From Thunnus maccoyii (taxonomy: Eukaryota > Chordata > Actinopteri > Scombriformes > Scombridae): a DNA stretch of 64,000 nucleotides. The translations under genes were made by a program, and so were the position numbers. Within the stretch, counting starts at the first letter, position 1. Every line of letters begins with the position of its first letter. Below are positions 13,151 to 30,779 of the stretch, in pieces. The stretch is from NCBI RefSeq assembly GCF_910596095.1, contig NC_056550.1, positions 4,030,001 to 4,094,000 of the forward strand, in the 5' to 3' direction. Below the pieces are notes generated by a model. The model did no database searches. It was not told where the DNA came from and saw nothing but the letters and a program-made list of their open reading frames with translations.

Positions 13151-14674
13151 AAGAAAAATCCAGCCAAGAATCTTCTGCCTTTTATTGTCAAGTGTGCAGT
13201 GGCCAGTGACAGAAAATGTGGGTATCAATCCTTATTTTTAGAATTTAGGAAAGGAAGATTATTGATGTAGCAAAGGTCACAAGAGAAGTGCACACCGTGT
13301 GCTGCCATGTCGCACATGGTGTGCACTCCAAATCCCACTGAGCTACTGTCAAACGGACAGAAACAGCAGAAAGAGAGCACATTTTCTCCTACCACCTTTG
13401 ATGAGAGAAGAAAAGACTATGCAGCGGAAGGACATTGGATGTGAATTATTGAATAACATCCGACAGCAGTGTGTCTGCGTATTCACATCACAAGAAGACT
13501 TTGAAAAAAGGACTACAAGGCCACATATTCATAAACAAACATGTGAATACCTGTACGCCTTCACATCCAGCCTGTACAGTCTCTTACGCATATTTACAGT
13601 GCTGATAAATTTTAATCTTATCCTTAAGACCACATGTATGTAATATTGTCATAGCTTGTACTGAAGACACTGAGGTCATGCACTCTGTATTTTCATGTGG
13701 AATTTGCAGTATTTAGCAATCTAGGAGGAATTACATTCTATGGTTGAATACTTACATGTGATTGGTGTTTTTCTAGGCTTATTCCAGTCTTTTTAGACAG
13801 GCAAATAAATAAGTTGTTCATTTTTCTTGAAAAAAGCTTGCAAAAATTATTGCTGCATCAATAAAATGTTAGTAATCCAAATAATTCAAAAAAATGTACA
13901 GACTGGGGTTGTTGTCAGGTGTGTTGGAGGGGACTTTAAGTGACCTCAGTGTGTAAAAGTCCTGGCTCCGGCCCTGATGACTGACGTTTTGTCCAGTGGT
14001 TGTGGCCATCTAAGCACAGAGGTGCCCCCAAAGTTTGATTTCATACAAGTTCGCTAGATAAGTAGAATAGAAAGTTGAGACTCCTCTGATTTTTCATTTT
14101 TCATGTATCTTGAAGCATAATTCTGAAATTCCCTAGATAATTGACCACTAATCTATATTCCTTTCATCAGAGCAAATTGTCCCTTTTCTGCCTTTTGTAC
14201 TTTTTCGGTACTTCTTTGAGTTCTACATCAAATAACACATACATGTGTTGTTAATCTGGTACCTTTGTTGCCAGATGGGGTCTGAGGAACATTTTACTGT
14301 TACTTTCATTGTGTGTCATTCTAGATAAGAATATCAGCTAAACATCTGTAAAAAAAAATCTACATTTCCCATCTACATTGCCACTAAATGTTATCATTGT
14401 CACCTCAGGGGATTTTATTCCATTTCAGTCAGAGACCTAAGAAATGACTTATTTGTTTCTTTCACCTTGGGAGCTACTCTCATTTGCTATAAAACATACT
14501 GGGTCTCAACCAGAAAAGGTTCACAGCCTTTTTTAGAGTTTTGACACATACCAGGACCCAAGGGCCTTGATACATGGGCCAGTTTATGAGACAGTGATGG
14601 TCGTTTCTATGGCCAGTTGCCAAGAAAAGAAAAAAGTGATATAGGGGAACTAAGAAAGTAACAAAAAGGGTGTG

Positions 14675-14755
<81 letters not shown>

Positions 14756-17640
14756 GCTTTTTTATTTATTGTCTTCATGTTATAATGTGTTGAGTGAATT
14801 TCATGAACCTTGTGCTCTCGAAACATGTAAAACCTGTCATTCATTCTTGACCTTGGGGACAATATGTATCACTAAATAATCTCAATTTAAGGTCCACTTA
14901 CTATTTTTGGAATTCTGAACCCTCCTTCACCAGCAAGTGGAACTGTTTCAGCTGTCATCTCCACTTCAACCCCCTGTTATCTATGATTGAACACCTGAAG
15001 CTGGAATAAGGCATGTGCAAGGATATTCTCAAATGTCTCTGCCAACCTACGCAGACATGGGTGTTATGAATAAGTGTTAGTTGATTGGTTGATCCAACTC
15101 TTGTAGGCAGGCAGATTTGAAACCGAGAGGGGAAAAAATGCAAACATTACAGAAATTATACATCCTACATACATACTACTATATAAAAAACAGCCATGCA
15201 TATGTCTCCTCACGACCCTACGTGCAATCCCAAACACCTCCATGCAACTCAGAGAAGCATGTTTCATCCTTGAACCAACCACATTTCACAAATGAAGACT
15301 GTAAGAGGCAATTGAAATCCCATGGCCCTGCTTCCTAAGATGTTAGCAAACAATTCCTTGCTTGCATATCAAACAGACGTGGAGCAAAATTATCTTCCCT
15401 CTGGAGTCGTGCTACCAGACAAAAAAAAATCCAGACAAGACAAATTACTCCTCTTTTAGCTGTGTTTTGGTCTCCAGATAAAAAAACATATCTGGCTCTT
15501 TAGCTGCTGGTTGTTCAAACTGCAAGTTGCTAACTTTTTCTATCTTCCATTTGGCACTCATCAGATAGCATACATGGGGTTTAGCAAGAGCTTTTTGTTA
15601 GAAAAAAACAATTGCATGCAGGTTTTTGATGGATAAATCTCAACCAACAATGAGATAAAAGGCTAAAAAGTTTAGTAGAACTGCATACTGTAGTTGGCTG
15701 ATCATTCTCTGGGGGAGATTAATATAAAACTGTAGATTTCATTTAAATACCCTTTATTTTCCCAGACTTATAGTTCAAAGTACTTTCTGAATAACTCTAG
15801 CTTCAACTGTGACAGTCATTACAATGTTTTAAGGATTTCAGAACATCAAGTTCGCTGGTACATGGAAAGAGACAAATTGAAAGGATGCTTTGACATTGTG
15901 GGTTTTGTCTGTTATTCCTCTTTACCAGACATTTGTCAAAATTTGGAATTGACTTCCTCTATTGACATTATAGTTATCCAGAAGAGCCCTTTTCAATTGG
16001 TATGCTGTATGAAAGGTGTCTGGTGAAGACAAAGAGCAGACTAAAATATAAAATGTATAGCCCTCGGATTGCTCTCCTAGTTTTAAATGTATTTCTGTGG
16101 AGATTCTTTGATCGCAGAGAATAGCCATGACTTAGACACAGTCACTCTCTGACATTACTGATCAGATGATACAGCAACTTCTGTCTAGATGAGTCCTTGT
16201 ATACTTTTCACTTTAAAAACAGTATAATAGAAGGTAGTGAAGTGAATATGCAGTCCACTGTTTCTAGGAATTACATTCATATCAAACAGTTCTGCACCTT
16301 ACGATTTATGAATGGCAATGCAAGAGGTAGTATGCCCTTTATATAGTAAAGTGGAAAGTAAGGATGTGGACATCAGGATGGTGGATGGGCTTGTAGCGTA
16401 TCTGAGCTTTGTGACGGTGTGGAGTTCACATCCCATCAACTGCAATTAAGTTTGCTTTTATTTTTTAATCAAAACAATCTTTCCACAAGCTTGCCTGGAT
16501 AGAATTTTTAAAATGTTGATAACATAAAGTCTTGCGGTGATGATGGTAATTTGCAGTAAACTAAAGCAACATGTAAGTTATTTAGTTCATTTTTATTTCT
16601 GTGTCATGCCCATAAACAGTATATAAAGATGGATGTAGTGACATGTGACGCACCTGTTGGTTTACACAGTTTGAAACCCAGAGTTGCAGTTAACGGTCGG
16701 TACCAACTTTTCTGTTTAGATCCAACACCTTCCAAATAAGGAGTGCGGTGTGTATCCTTTCATGCTCTGGAAACACACCTGGCTACCTTGGACTGAAGCT
16801 AACGCTAGCTTACTGGAAACACAAAGTGCTGCACACTGGGCTAATGTGAAGTACTTTAGTTAAAATGTGCTAACAGGGCAGGTATCATAATCAATTAACA
16901 TTAAACTTACCAAAATATTGTAACAATAGTCCTGGAGTCGAGGAGAACAGCAGCAATTGAGACCATAATGACTCATTTAAAAAAATGATTGACTTAGTAT
17001 TTCTAGAGAGAAGTTGACGCTTTTTGAATGGAAGTTTGTTGGAGCCAGCGTCTAGCAGCCGTCGGTAGTATTGCACTTTAAGGTACTTCCGCATTGGCTT
17101 CAGCCTCAAGACGTGGTAGTTGCTGCTTGGTCATGCCAAACATTTAGGCCAGATTTTTTTTTTAATTTCAAAGGCTTTCTCCAAGTGACTGATTTAAATG
17201 TTTCATATGTGTACAATCTACTCAGTCTTCTTGGATCATCCATTTTGACAAAAATCAGTTTCTGTTTTCATCTTACTAAACAAATCCCTTTGCAGTTGCC
17301 TGTAAAAAGGACAGTAGAAAACAAAAACAAACAAACAAAAAACACAACGATGAACGAACTGAAGAACTGTCCAGTCTCAACATTTAGTTGTAAAATACAG
17401 AATCTTACCTGGGCACATAAACCTCTATGCATCTTATTGTAGATAAATTATATAAATACAGTAATTATGCAGTCTATATATCATCAAGCCACTGTAATTT
17501 ACTCTCAGCCAACACAGATTATCTTTAAGGAAAATGGATCTTTTTAGGCCCTGCACAACATCAGCAACAAGGCTAACAGAGTGTGAGGAAAATCAGAACA
17601 CAGTCTATACACACCCACATAGTCCAGAGAAGAGATCTAA
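13150..17640. other. Intergenic stretch, no gene recognised
   Basis: Apart from the AAT microsatellite at 14678-14752, I see no exon, RNA gene or transposase frame. A segment at about 16640-17110 (TAACGCTAGCTTAC and nearby) has the wording of a dispersed repeat. The 114- and 123-codon open frames at 13299 and 17071 have no recognisable motif and biased low-complexity ends. Confidence 0.55.
14678..14752. repeat. (AAT)n microsatellite
   Basis: About 25 perfect TAA/AAT units. The poly-tyrosine frame on the minus strand is a by-product. Confidence 0.98.
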
Positions 17641-17650
17641 TCTGTCACAG

Positions 17651-17881
17651 TAAAGGCTTAAACGCACTGGAAGCGTCTGACGCGCGCGTTTTGAAGTACA
17701 CTTATTGTTTTTAATGGACGAACGCGCACTAGAAGCGTCATGACGCGCGTCAAACTGCCTTGACGCGCCTACTCCGACCTTGTTTCGATTTTTGGAGCGT
17801 CAAATGAGGACGCAGCGACCAAAACTGTTTTTTCTGCAGCCGAAAAAGAGAGAAATAGCGCAAATCAGCTGAGCACGGGCG

Positions 17882-17945
<64 letters not shown>

Positions 17946-18323
17946 CGCGGCGGTGGTCGAGCAAGGAGAGCGAGCGGTAGTGAGAACAAAACCTCTGAAT
18001 GAGAGAAGTAAAACGTTATATTCTGATTATCATTTCACGGCAGTCACGTTTTGACGCACAAATAAATAACCATCAGTCAACAAATGATTTACTGTGGACA
18101 CAGACGCTCTTAGTTTCAGTTTCATTTTCCTCCTCTGCTTTTCTCCTTTTCATTCTTTCATTACATCCGACTAGCGGTTAATACAAGGACAAAATGACAA
18201 ATTTGTGTTGGTTCTGTAGTGTTGGAATTTCAAATCTGACGCTTGCAGTGCGCCATAGGAGCAACAATTGACCGCCTCATCTGACACGTGTCAATTATCG
18301 CCTCCAGTGCGTTTAGGCCTTAA
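17651..18323. mobile_element. CpG-rich TIR element with TAA target duplications
   Basis: The element (17654-18320, 667 bp) begins AGGCTTAAACGCACTGGAAG and ends with the complement of AGGCCTAAACGCACTGGAGG, so about 20 of 22 terminal bases are inverted matches. TAA lies directly outside both ends (17651-17653 and 18321-18323). A TAA target duplication fits the PIF/Harbinger superfamily, which is an inference. The left half is packed with GACGCGC and GCGTC words, giving a CpG density far above the AT-rich surroundings. A (GA)n tract of about 30 units sits inside at 17882-17942. There is no transposase frame, so it is non-autonomous. Confidence 0.8.
17882..17942. repeat. (GA)n microsatellite
   Basis: About 30 GA units inside the 667-bp TIR element. 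The Ser-Leu frame on the minus strand is an artefact. Confidence 0.97.
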
Positions 18324-18329
18324 GTGAAA

Positions 18330-21300
18330 ACACCTGTATAGGATGTGTAAGGATTTTTACTCATCAGTATGTGTTTCCAGGTGTTAAGGAGTACTACTGC
18401 ATATGTGAAAACGTTGTATAAATCCTTTTTAATCCTTTTAGGGGAATCTGTTAAATTTCCTCAAATGATGTCACTTGAGTCACACTGAAGACTACAAGTT
18501 TGAAAATGGAAAAAAAATCTGGGGATGTGGAGTTAGAAAGAAGTGAGGTTACCAGACCTCTGTAGCTCGCTGCTCATCTCTGCTGCGGGCTAACGACTCC
18601 AGTAGTAGCTACTAGCATAACGCACCCAAATCTGCACAATCAAATGAATTGAGTCAAGTTGCATTGTGGGTAATGTAGGAGCCAGGTTTAACAGGTAAGA
18701 GAAGTGCGTGGAATAGAAAAGACAATATCTCTGGTTCTGCTGTATCAATTTTGATCCTTTTTTTTTTAACTGTCCATTGTGAGACCAACAATAATATAGG
18801 AGTGTAGTGCTAAATCGGTGGAGTACTCTTTCAAGTAACCAATTCCATACCTGAGCTAATTTTGGGATCTAAATAATATGATGACTGGCACAATTGAAAC
18901 ACCAGGCTAAAAGAAGATAAAATATTTCAGAAACAGCTGGTCTGATTTTGACAAAATTTAAAATATATACTTATACTATACTACTTGTGAATCTTGCACA
19001 CTCAAGTCCGATTGATACTAAATGTGCTGCACACACAGAGCAAATCTAACAAATTACACCATTTAGCAAAAATTAGGATGCTTCAATAAAAGGCTGAGCA
19101 TTAGCAGCATTTACGCAAAAACCAGATTTGAATGAAAGGGCCAAAGAGGTTCCTGCATTATTAGTGTTGGTTTGTCATAACATTAAATACAGAAATACAG
19201 TTCCTCATGTTCTCAGAGTTGTGTTGCACATAGCACTGCTTCACCAAAACAACACATTTATGAGTGCAGTATTTTATACTAACAAACATTAGTGTGAAAA
19301 CATTCAAACAGACAACAGGAATTTTTATGTACATGTGGAGTTGGGGATGGAATATGTCTGCAGCAGATATATTTTAGACTGGATTTCATAGTTTTCAAGT
19401 ATTAAATATTCATCAGATCATATGGGAACTGCATTTCTTTCTCCTACTGCAGATTTTTCATGTGCTACACCACAATATTATAAAATTATTGCCTCAACTG
19501 TAGTGAACGTGTTTGGTTTGGTAAAACTGTGAGAAAAATATGCTGATGTATCCAGAGGTTGATTTATGCAGTGATGGCAGGCGACAATTCCTTCCTCACT
19601 GTGACAAATAATAAAAAACACTCCCATAGTTTCAATCAGTTGGTCTATGGCTATTAAACTTTCTCATCAGATAAAGACATATATTTAATTTCAATTAGCA
19701 CAACCACCATAAACCCACCACACCCAACCTGGAGCCCTCTATCGTAGTTTATCAATACAGCCAGCTGGTCAGTTCCATGTGAGCAATCAAATTGTATGAG
19801 TGAACATGTGTACAGTACATGTGAATAGTCCATCTGCCTGTGTAGTATATGCTGACATGCTTCCAACTGTAATTCTAAGATGGAAAAGGAGAACCTGCAG
19901 AAACAGTGATGGTGATTTGCTGCTATCTGGTGGTAGATTCACAGTCACTGTGAACACGCTGGTGACCACCTGTTCTCTGTGGAGGGAAGCATCTGCCAAG
20001 ATAGAATCATTCAATGTCAAATCACTCCTTTATTTCCTTTCTCATTCAGTTGAAGATGCATCACTTGTTGTGCTGTCTGAGTAAATTGCACTTGTGCTCC
20101 AGGTGTTGTGAGGGCCATTCAACAGCATTGTCCGTCTATGAGGGAGGATGCTGTTATGAAAACAAGACTAAGGATCCGTCCCAATGCTTACCGTATTTGC
20201 AAGTAGTCAAGTGTCTACTTAAGTACAAACACATGGCTCAGTCAAGCTCAGATGCTTATTGGTTTTATTTAATTTACATAGAATAAACAAAGTGCCATAC
20301 AGCAAATGCACATTCAGGGGCTGAAGGATTAATACAATCAATAAAGCAATTAAACTGAGTTATCTAGAAGCACTTAGGTGTACTGCTCATAAAAGGGAAA
20401 TAACATAACATTATTTTGAATGATTTCAGTTCAATCTTTTTTTTTTGGAAGAAATTTATTTGTAAAAGGATCATTAAAATTTACCTTTACAATGTTTTTT
20501 ACAATGTATTATTGTTATCAGTCTCATTATGAGGAGCAGATTGTTGTGGAGGTTATCTATGGAGGTTCTGACAAACAAAGGTCAAAACAAAGGTCCCTTT
20601 GTTTGCCATTTGTGAATATAAAGAAAATCGACTTGAGTATTCTGAATCCTACATTACTGTCAGTCCTAAAACCAGCTTATATAACTGCTATTAATGACTG
20701 GACAACTGTGCAGTAGATTGTGGTGAACTGAGGAATGCATTTAGCCCTGAATACTACTTTGAAGTAATATTAGAGTAAGTGTACATTAAGTGTATTGTCA
20801 GCTGGGATTTTTTCAGGTGCGGGACACATTTATCAACTACATAGTGCATTTTAATGTGCAATCAGGCATTGCCACAAGACCGTAAGTGTGGGTATTTGGA
20901 TAGACTGCTCTGCTCAGAGCAGGTCGAAAACTCAGCACTTGTGTTCCACAATATTTTGTCACCTTGTTTATATGCGCGTTCATATATATTCATATAAATG
21001 TTTTACTTGTCTTGCCTTTTACTTGATTTTCTTGGTGATGAAATGAATGCCTGTGAGACTAAATAATTATTAATAATGATTAACAAGTGATTCTTACCAG
21101 CATCTCTCATCAACAACAAATAAATTCCTCTTTACAGCCGTCTGAAGGCGTCATCTGCAGCCTCTATTGGAGTAATGTTGTGCGCTGTCATGGCACAATT
21201 ACGTACACCAGATCTGCTGGTTATATTTTGTGCAACCAGTAGCAGACTGTTACAAAATAACCACAGAAACCTCCGGGCTTATATGCACACCAAACTTGTC

Positions 21301-22230
21301 AGTTATGATGAATTATTCTGACTCATTTCTAATGCAAATTAACAGGCCAAATTGTCACCTGCAGCTCTGCATTTTTAATCACAACACAGGTACATGTGGC
21401 TGAGATTGTTTGGGTTACATTTTAGTTATGTGTAAGTGTTTTATTTTAAAAATTCCAATTTATTGGTGGATCATTAACAGGATCATGTGTATGACGCAAT
21501 ATGAAGATTAATGTATTTTTGCATGTACAACAGTCAAATCTGATTTAAATACCAAATAATAAATCATTTCTGAAATTAAATTTGAAAAAAACAACATACA
21601 TTAGAGCTAACCCACACAATAATTTGCATATTTGCAAATATTTATAGAATAATTTATGCTAAGATTTTATAAATGACTGGTTGCACAAACTTTTCATGAT
21701 ATAATTAAATAAGTGTAACCTCCACACTCTTCATGCTGTGCAGATTATACTGTATATCCATCATCTGTGCTTATACAAATGAAACCACATTCAAATATAA
21801 ATAGAGGGGAGGGAGATGGTGCTGTTTCTAAGGAAAAAAAATCATTTTCTGTTTTCAGTTTGACTTTATTAAGATAGTTTTTAGTCTTGAAAATATTCTG
21901 TGATTCCACAACTACACTAGTTGTTGAGATATTTCTGACCAAAGTGATGGACGCACCAATCAACAGACTGACATTGCCATCCATAGAGCCATGATGCTTG
22001 CATTATTATTGTAGTGTGGGTAATTTGGATGACTCTGTGACCTTACAAGCTCTAATTGAGGTGGAAAAATGTCGTTTGTAGCAATAATAACATCTGTATG
22101 TTTTTGTCCCTGGGTGGGTGGCCTGATACTTATATGATACTGATAGTAATAATCTCAAAAGCAGCACTGTTCAGATATTCATATTCATTCAGTATAATTG
22201 GGTGCAACACTATTGGAATTTTAATTAACA
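18330..22230. other. Intergenic stretch with dispersed repeats, no gene recognised
   Basis: No supported exon. The part at 19840-20040 (GGAAAAGGAGAACCTGCAG, then GATTTGCTGCTATCTGGTGG, then CCAAGATAGAATCATTCA) is a diverged copy of 24540-24705, so it is a dispersed repeat. The part at 21890-22000 (ACCAAAGTGATGGACGCACC, then AGAGCCATGATGC) is a 3'-end copy of the high-copy repeat at 12620-13150. The rest is AT-rich with no recognisable signal. Confidence 0.55.
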
Positions 22231-22490
22231 TTTTACAAACAGTAGGCGGCATTGTGGTGCAGTGGTTAACACTGTCGCCTCACAGCAAGAGGGTTCTGGG
22301 TTTTGCCCATAGGTGTGAATGTGAGTGTCAATGGTTGTCTGTCTCTGTACTATATGTTAACCCTGTGATTGACTGGTGACGTGTCCAGGGCGTGCCCTGC
22401 CTCTCACCCAGTGTCAGCAGAGAGCTGAAGCTCCCCTGCGACCCTCTAGAGGATAAACGGTAAAGAAAACGGATGGATTTTTACAAACAG
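22231..22490 (+). mobile_element. tRNA-headed SINE, internally deleted, with 12-bp target duplication
   Basis: The element body is 22243-22478. Its head GGTGCAGTGGTTAACACTG includes TGGTGCAGTGG, a good Pol III A-box. The tail ends in GGATGGAT. It is flanked by the direct repeat TTTTACAAACAG (22231-22242 and 22479-22490), a 12-bp target duplication typical of LINE-driven retroposition. The middle of the usual element is missing: GGGTTCTGGGTTTTGCCC runs straight into AGGTGTGAATGTGAG, so the B-box is damaged. The 3' target copy is also the splice acceptor of the lectin exon that starts at 22491. Confidence 0.85.
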
Positions 22491-23027
22491 AGGGCACATC
22501 ATCAAGCTTCATCTTTGTGAATGAGCTCAAGATCTGGAGTGATGCTCAGAGCTGCTGCAGGGAGCACTACTCTGACTTGACCAGTTTGAGGAACCAAGCT
22601 GAGAATGAACAGATGATGATGAGAAGCAAATATGCATGGATCAGCCCCTACAGGGACACATGGCATGGAAGTGGTCAGATGGCAGTGCACATTTATTCAG
22701 TAACTGGGATCCTAGTGCACCAACCACTACATCTACAGACTCTTGCATGGCCTCACACTTTGGATTAATAAATGGATTAACTTGGATTTGTGTTAACAAA
22801 CAATACTTTGCATGTTTTGTGGGTGAGTTGAGTTCTAATCTACAAACTACTATGTTTTTATGAAATAGTAAAAAATCGCTTGCCTGCTGTTTTAAAGTTT
22901 TAATTTTACTATATGAAAAGTATACTCTGTTTAAAACACAACAGATATGACAGTGAGGCGGGTGGTGCTGATGAAAACAGATTCCTCTGTGGACATGGAG
23001 GAGCTGAAGAAAGACATCTTGCAGAAG
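22491..23027 (+). pseudogene. C-type lectin gene fragment with frameshift
   Basis: Two exons can be read. The first (about 22491-22822) encodes one C-type lectin domain. It opens with FVNELKIWSDAQSCCREHYS (the usual W-x-x-A-x-x-C start), goes on to AWISPYRDTW, then changes frame. In the next frame it continues WKWSDGS, LFSNWDP, DSCMASHF, WICVN and CF. The break is a 5-bp tandem duplication, CATGG twice at 22659-22668. The second exon (22945-23027) encodes a short linker, VRRVVLMKTDSSVDMEELKK, of the type that follows the domain in multi-domain fish lectins of the mannose-receptor-like group. Donors are GTGAGT at 22823 and GTAATG at 23028, and both introns are in phase 1. No signal peptide exon, further lectin domain or 3' end was found nearby, so it is a fragment. 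A sequencing error at the duplication is possible. Confidence 0.8.
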
Positions 23028-23029
23028 GT

Positions 23030-25800
23030 AATGAATGATATTTGAGTATGATGCCAAAGACCTTTTGGAGGGCTTGTAAAATGCCAACATTTAATTAAAG
23101 TTGATCTGATGTTTGTTTTGACTTGTGTAATTATTTGTTCAACATTGAAAAAAAAGTAGTGTGATGTTGTCAGCTCAACAAAATGATATGATTGATTTTA
23201 AAAAGGGCTACCAGAGTTTAGGAAAATCAATGTGGGAGAATTTCCTCATTCTTAAAGCTTTTAAATTCCTCTGACTGGCTTCTTTAAAACAAAGTACTTA
23301 GCTGGACCTGCTGTGAGTCATGAAATCCTGGGAAAAATACTTATTCAAGGGGAAACTGAGGGAAACTGAAACAACAGGCTAAGTTGGAGCTATTACCAAG
23401 AAGTCCTTCAAATTAAACAACAAAATATGTTGTCCATGAACTTCAGAATGACACAAAGAAGTTTTTTTTTTTTTTTGATTTGGTGCCCCATCAGCAGTAA
23501 TCAGCAGGATGACATCATGTATCTGAGCTTTCCAAAACTTTTACAAACCACTGTTGGAAAAATAAATCTGTTTTATGATGTGACACTAAGGTTCAGGTCT
23601 GGTTAAGTTTAAGCACAGAAACTAACTGCACTGATGCTTTTAGTTGAAGGCTCAGCAGCCAACATCTTCATATCCTGGATTCATTTTCCGATCTATCATG
23701 TCCACTTAAGATTTACATTTTTTAATTGTTTTAATTCATTATATTTTATTATGTTTTGGTGTTATTTTATTCATGATAATTCATTTTCTTTCTTTATTTC
23801 CATCATTATTCTCTCTTATTACTTATTGTATCTTTATTTTCCTTGTTAGTGAAAATACCAAGAAATAAATGATCATCTCGTCTCATCCTGTAAGGTGTTA
23901 TGATACAAAGGAGTGGGAAGAATGATTGATTAGGTTAAGTTGATTGGTTTGATTAATTGACATGTCATTTAAATAAATCATGAAACTACTAACCGAAATG
24001 TAAAATAAAACTTCTTGTGGAAAAAAACATTTTGTTTTCCCACCAAATACAAGTTACACATGCAATATGTCCCTGCTCGTAAATTTTAAGGATATATGTT
24101 ATTACTTTTTCTGATTATTGTATTTGTATGCTTGTCTTTAAAAACTGTAGTTGATTTGGCTTGTACTCATTTTTAAGGTCTGCTAAATACTTACCAGTTT
24201 GTTTTATTGGTTTTTGACATTAACTATAATGCTTTGAATTAAATCTACAAATATTGGCACCTTCAAAAGTCCCACTTCATAGTCTTGGTTAAGTTTGGAC
24301 TATCCTCCATCGCTTGTCAAGATATTTTAGAGATATTTGTAGAGTATGAAATTATTATTCCTCTTATGTAGACATTGAACACATCCCAGACTATATCAGG
24401 AGTTGGTTTTTCTCTATAATAAAATTGTTGCAATCACATTTGAACTTGACACAATAACACAAGCTATGTGAATGTTGTGAGCCAGAATATATTTCCATAT
24501 TATGTGTGTATATACTGTATATTTATGTGTAGTATTTATCAGTATCTGCAACTCTAAACTGGAAAAGGAGAGTCTGCAGGAACAGTGTGATTTGCTGCTA
24601 CCTGGTGGTTGATTCAGTCTCTGTAAGCTCACTGGTGACTGACCGGTTTTATATGGAAGGCAAAACCCACCAAGATAGAATAATTCAGTGTAGAATCACT
24701 ATTTCACCTTCTTTTTTTTAGTGTTTGTTTATGTCTATATCTCTCCTAGAAGAAAGACTCTTTCCCACATTTAACGGGTCAACCTCTGTGTAAAACAGGC
24801 TTTTTAAGGTATCCGGATTGGTAAGTATGTCCCTGTGAGGTGTCCATCAGGACATGGGAGTGAGATGTTTCCTCATTTATTTATTCAGGAAGGTTGTAGG
24901 ATCCAGTTATAGTTGTACAATCAGTAATCCTGTATTTTTAGATTGAGTTGGCATATGGGTTTGAATGTAATAAACATATTTAGGATATAGATGAATATGT
25001 GTAAGTTACAAACAATACTTAGAACTAATAATAGAACTATATGCCATGCAACAAATTGTTCACTACAAGAAAAAATGTATAGGCTACTAATCATAAAGTA
25101 ATGGTCAACTTAACAACTGATAATACTAGGAATTACACATATGATTAGAATAATATCAATCATATATAAATGAGGAAATAGATAAGTGACAGGAGGCTAA
25201 AGCTTACCTCAACTATAACAACTATACTGACAAAAACATACAATTATGGCACGGTTATGTAGAGGCTGTAACTGTGGTTTAACACTGAATTATGTTCTAT
25301 TATATTATCTATTTAACATGACAGTACTATTTAGAAATAAGGCTACATTTATTATTGAACACGTTGGTGGCAGAAAAACGGACACTTAACGTGATACTTA
25401 CTTGGTCAATAACAGATAAAACATTCATACACTGGAAATGGATTATAAACTAATAAACATATTTCCATGTATTTGTGTAGGACAGAAGTTGTATTGCCAG
25501 CTGCTGAAAAGGTTTAAGCACAAAGTAAAAAGATATTATTGCCACTATTACTTTGACTGAATACCTACACTCAAAATCAGTCTTGTGAATTTGTATATAA
25601 ATATAAATTGTATATAAATAAAAATTGTATGTAAATCTGTGAATATGCTATTGGTATTGATTTGCTTATTTCGTAAAGCCATATAGAGACCAAAAATTAT
25701 GATTCTCGTAATATCATTAATCCCATAAATATTCTGCATAAGGATAATGTAACAAATAAAGTAAATTCTAATGTGATATTTCCAACAGTCAGTGAACGCA
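23030..25800. other. Intergenic stretch upstream of rpl23
   Basis: No further lectin exon or other gene was found. The part at 24540-24705 is a diverged copy of the dispersed repeat at 19840-20040. A poly(T) run lies at 23461-23476. The remainder is AT-rich and featureless to my reading. Confidence 0.55.
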
Positions 25801-25839
25801 ACACACCTCCGTGCCATGACCCGGATGACGTTATGTTCA

Positions 25840-25891
25840 ACTTTATATCCCACAATCCCTCTCTCCGCCTCCCTCTTTCCCTGCTGCAGCA
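25840..25891 (+). promoter_or_regulatory. rpl23: rpl23 core promoter and 5'TOP-like leader
   Basis: A TATA-like TTTATAT (about 25842) is followed 15-20 bases later by an unbroken pyrimidine tract (CCCTCTCTCC, then CCTCCCTCTTTCCCTG) that leads directly to the ATG at 25892. A leader starting with a C inside a polypyrimidine tract is the 5'TOP signature of ribosomal-protein mRNAs, which places their translation under mTOR/LARP1 control (family knowledge). The exact start site cannot be fixed without RNA data. Confidence 0.75.
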
Positions 25892-30724
<4,833 letters not shown>

Positions 30725-30752
30725 CGTGGACCCTGCACCTCTGTTTGTTTTC

Positions 30753-30758
30753 AATAAA
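30753..30758 (+). promoter_or_regulatory. rpl23: rpl23 poly(A) signal
   Basis: A canonical AATAAA lies 28 bases after the stop codon, giving the very short 3'UTR usual for ribosomal-protein mRNAs. Confidence 0.9.
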
Positions 30759-30779
30759 AACTGTTAATTGAGCTGCACG

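Noticed and set aside
14650..14862. Poly-tyrosine open frame on the minus strand
   Set aside because: It is a translation of the AAT microsatellite.
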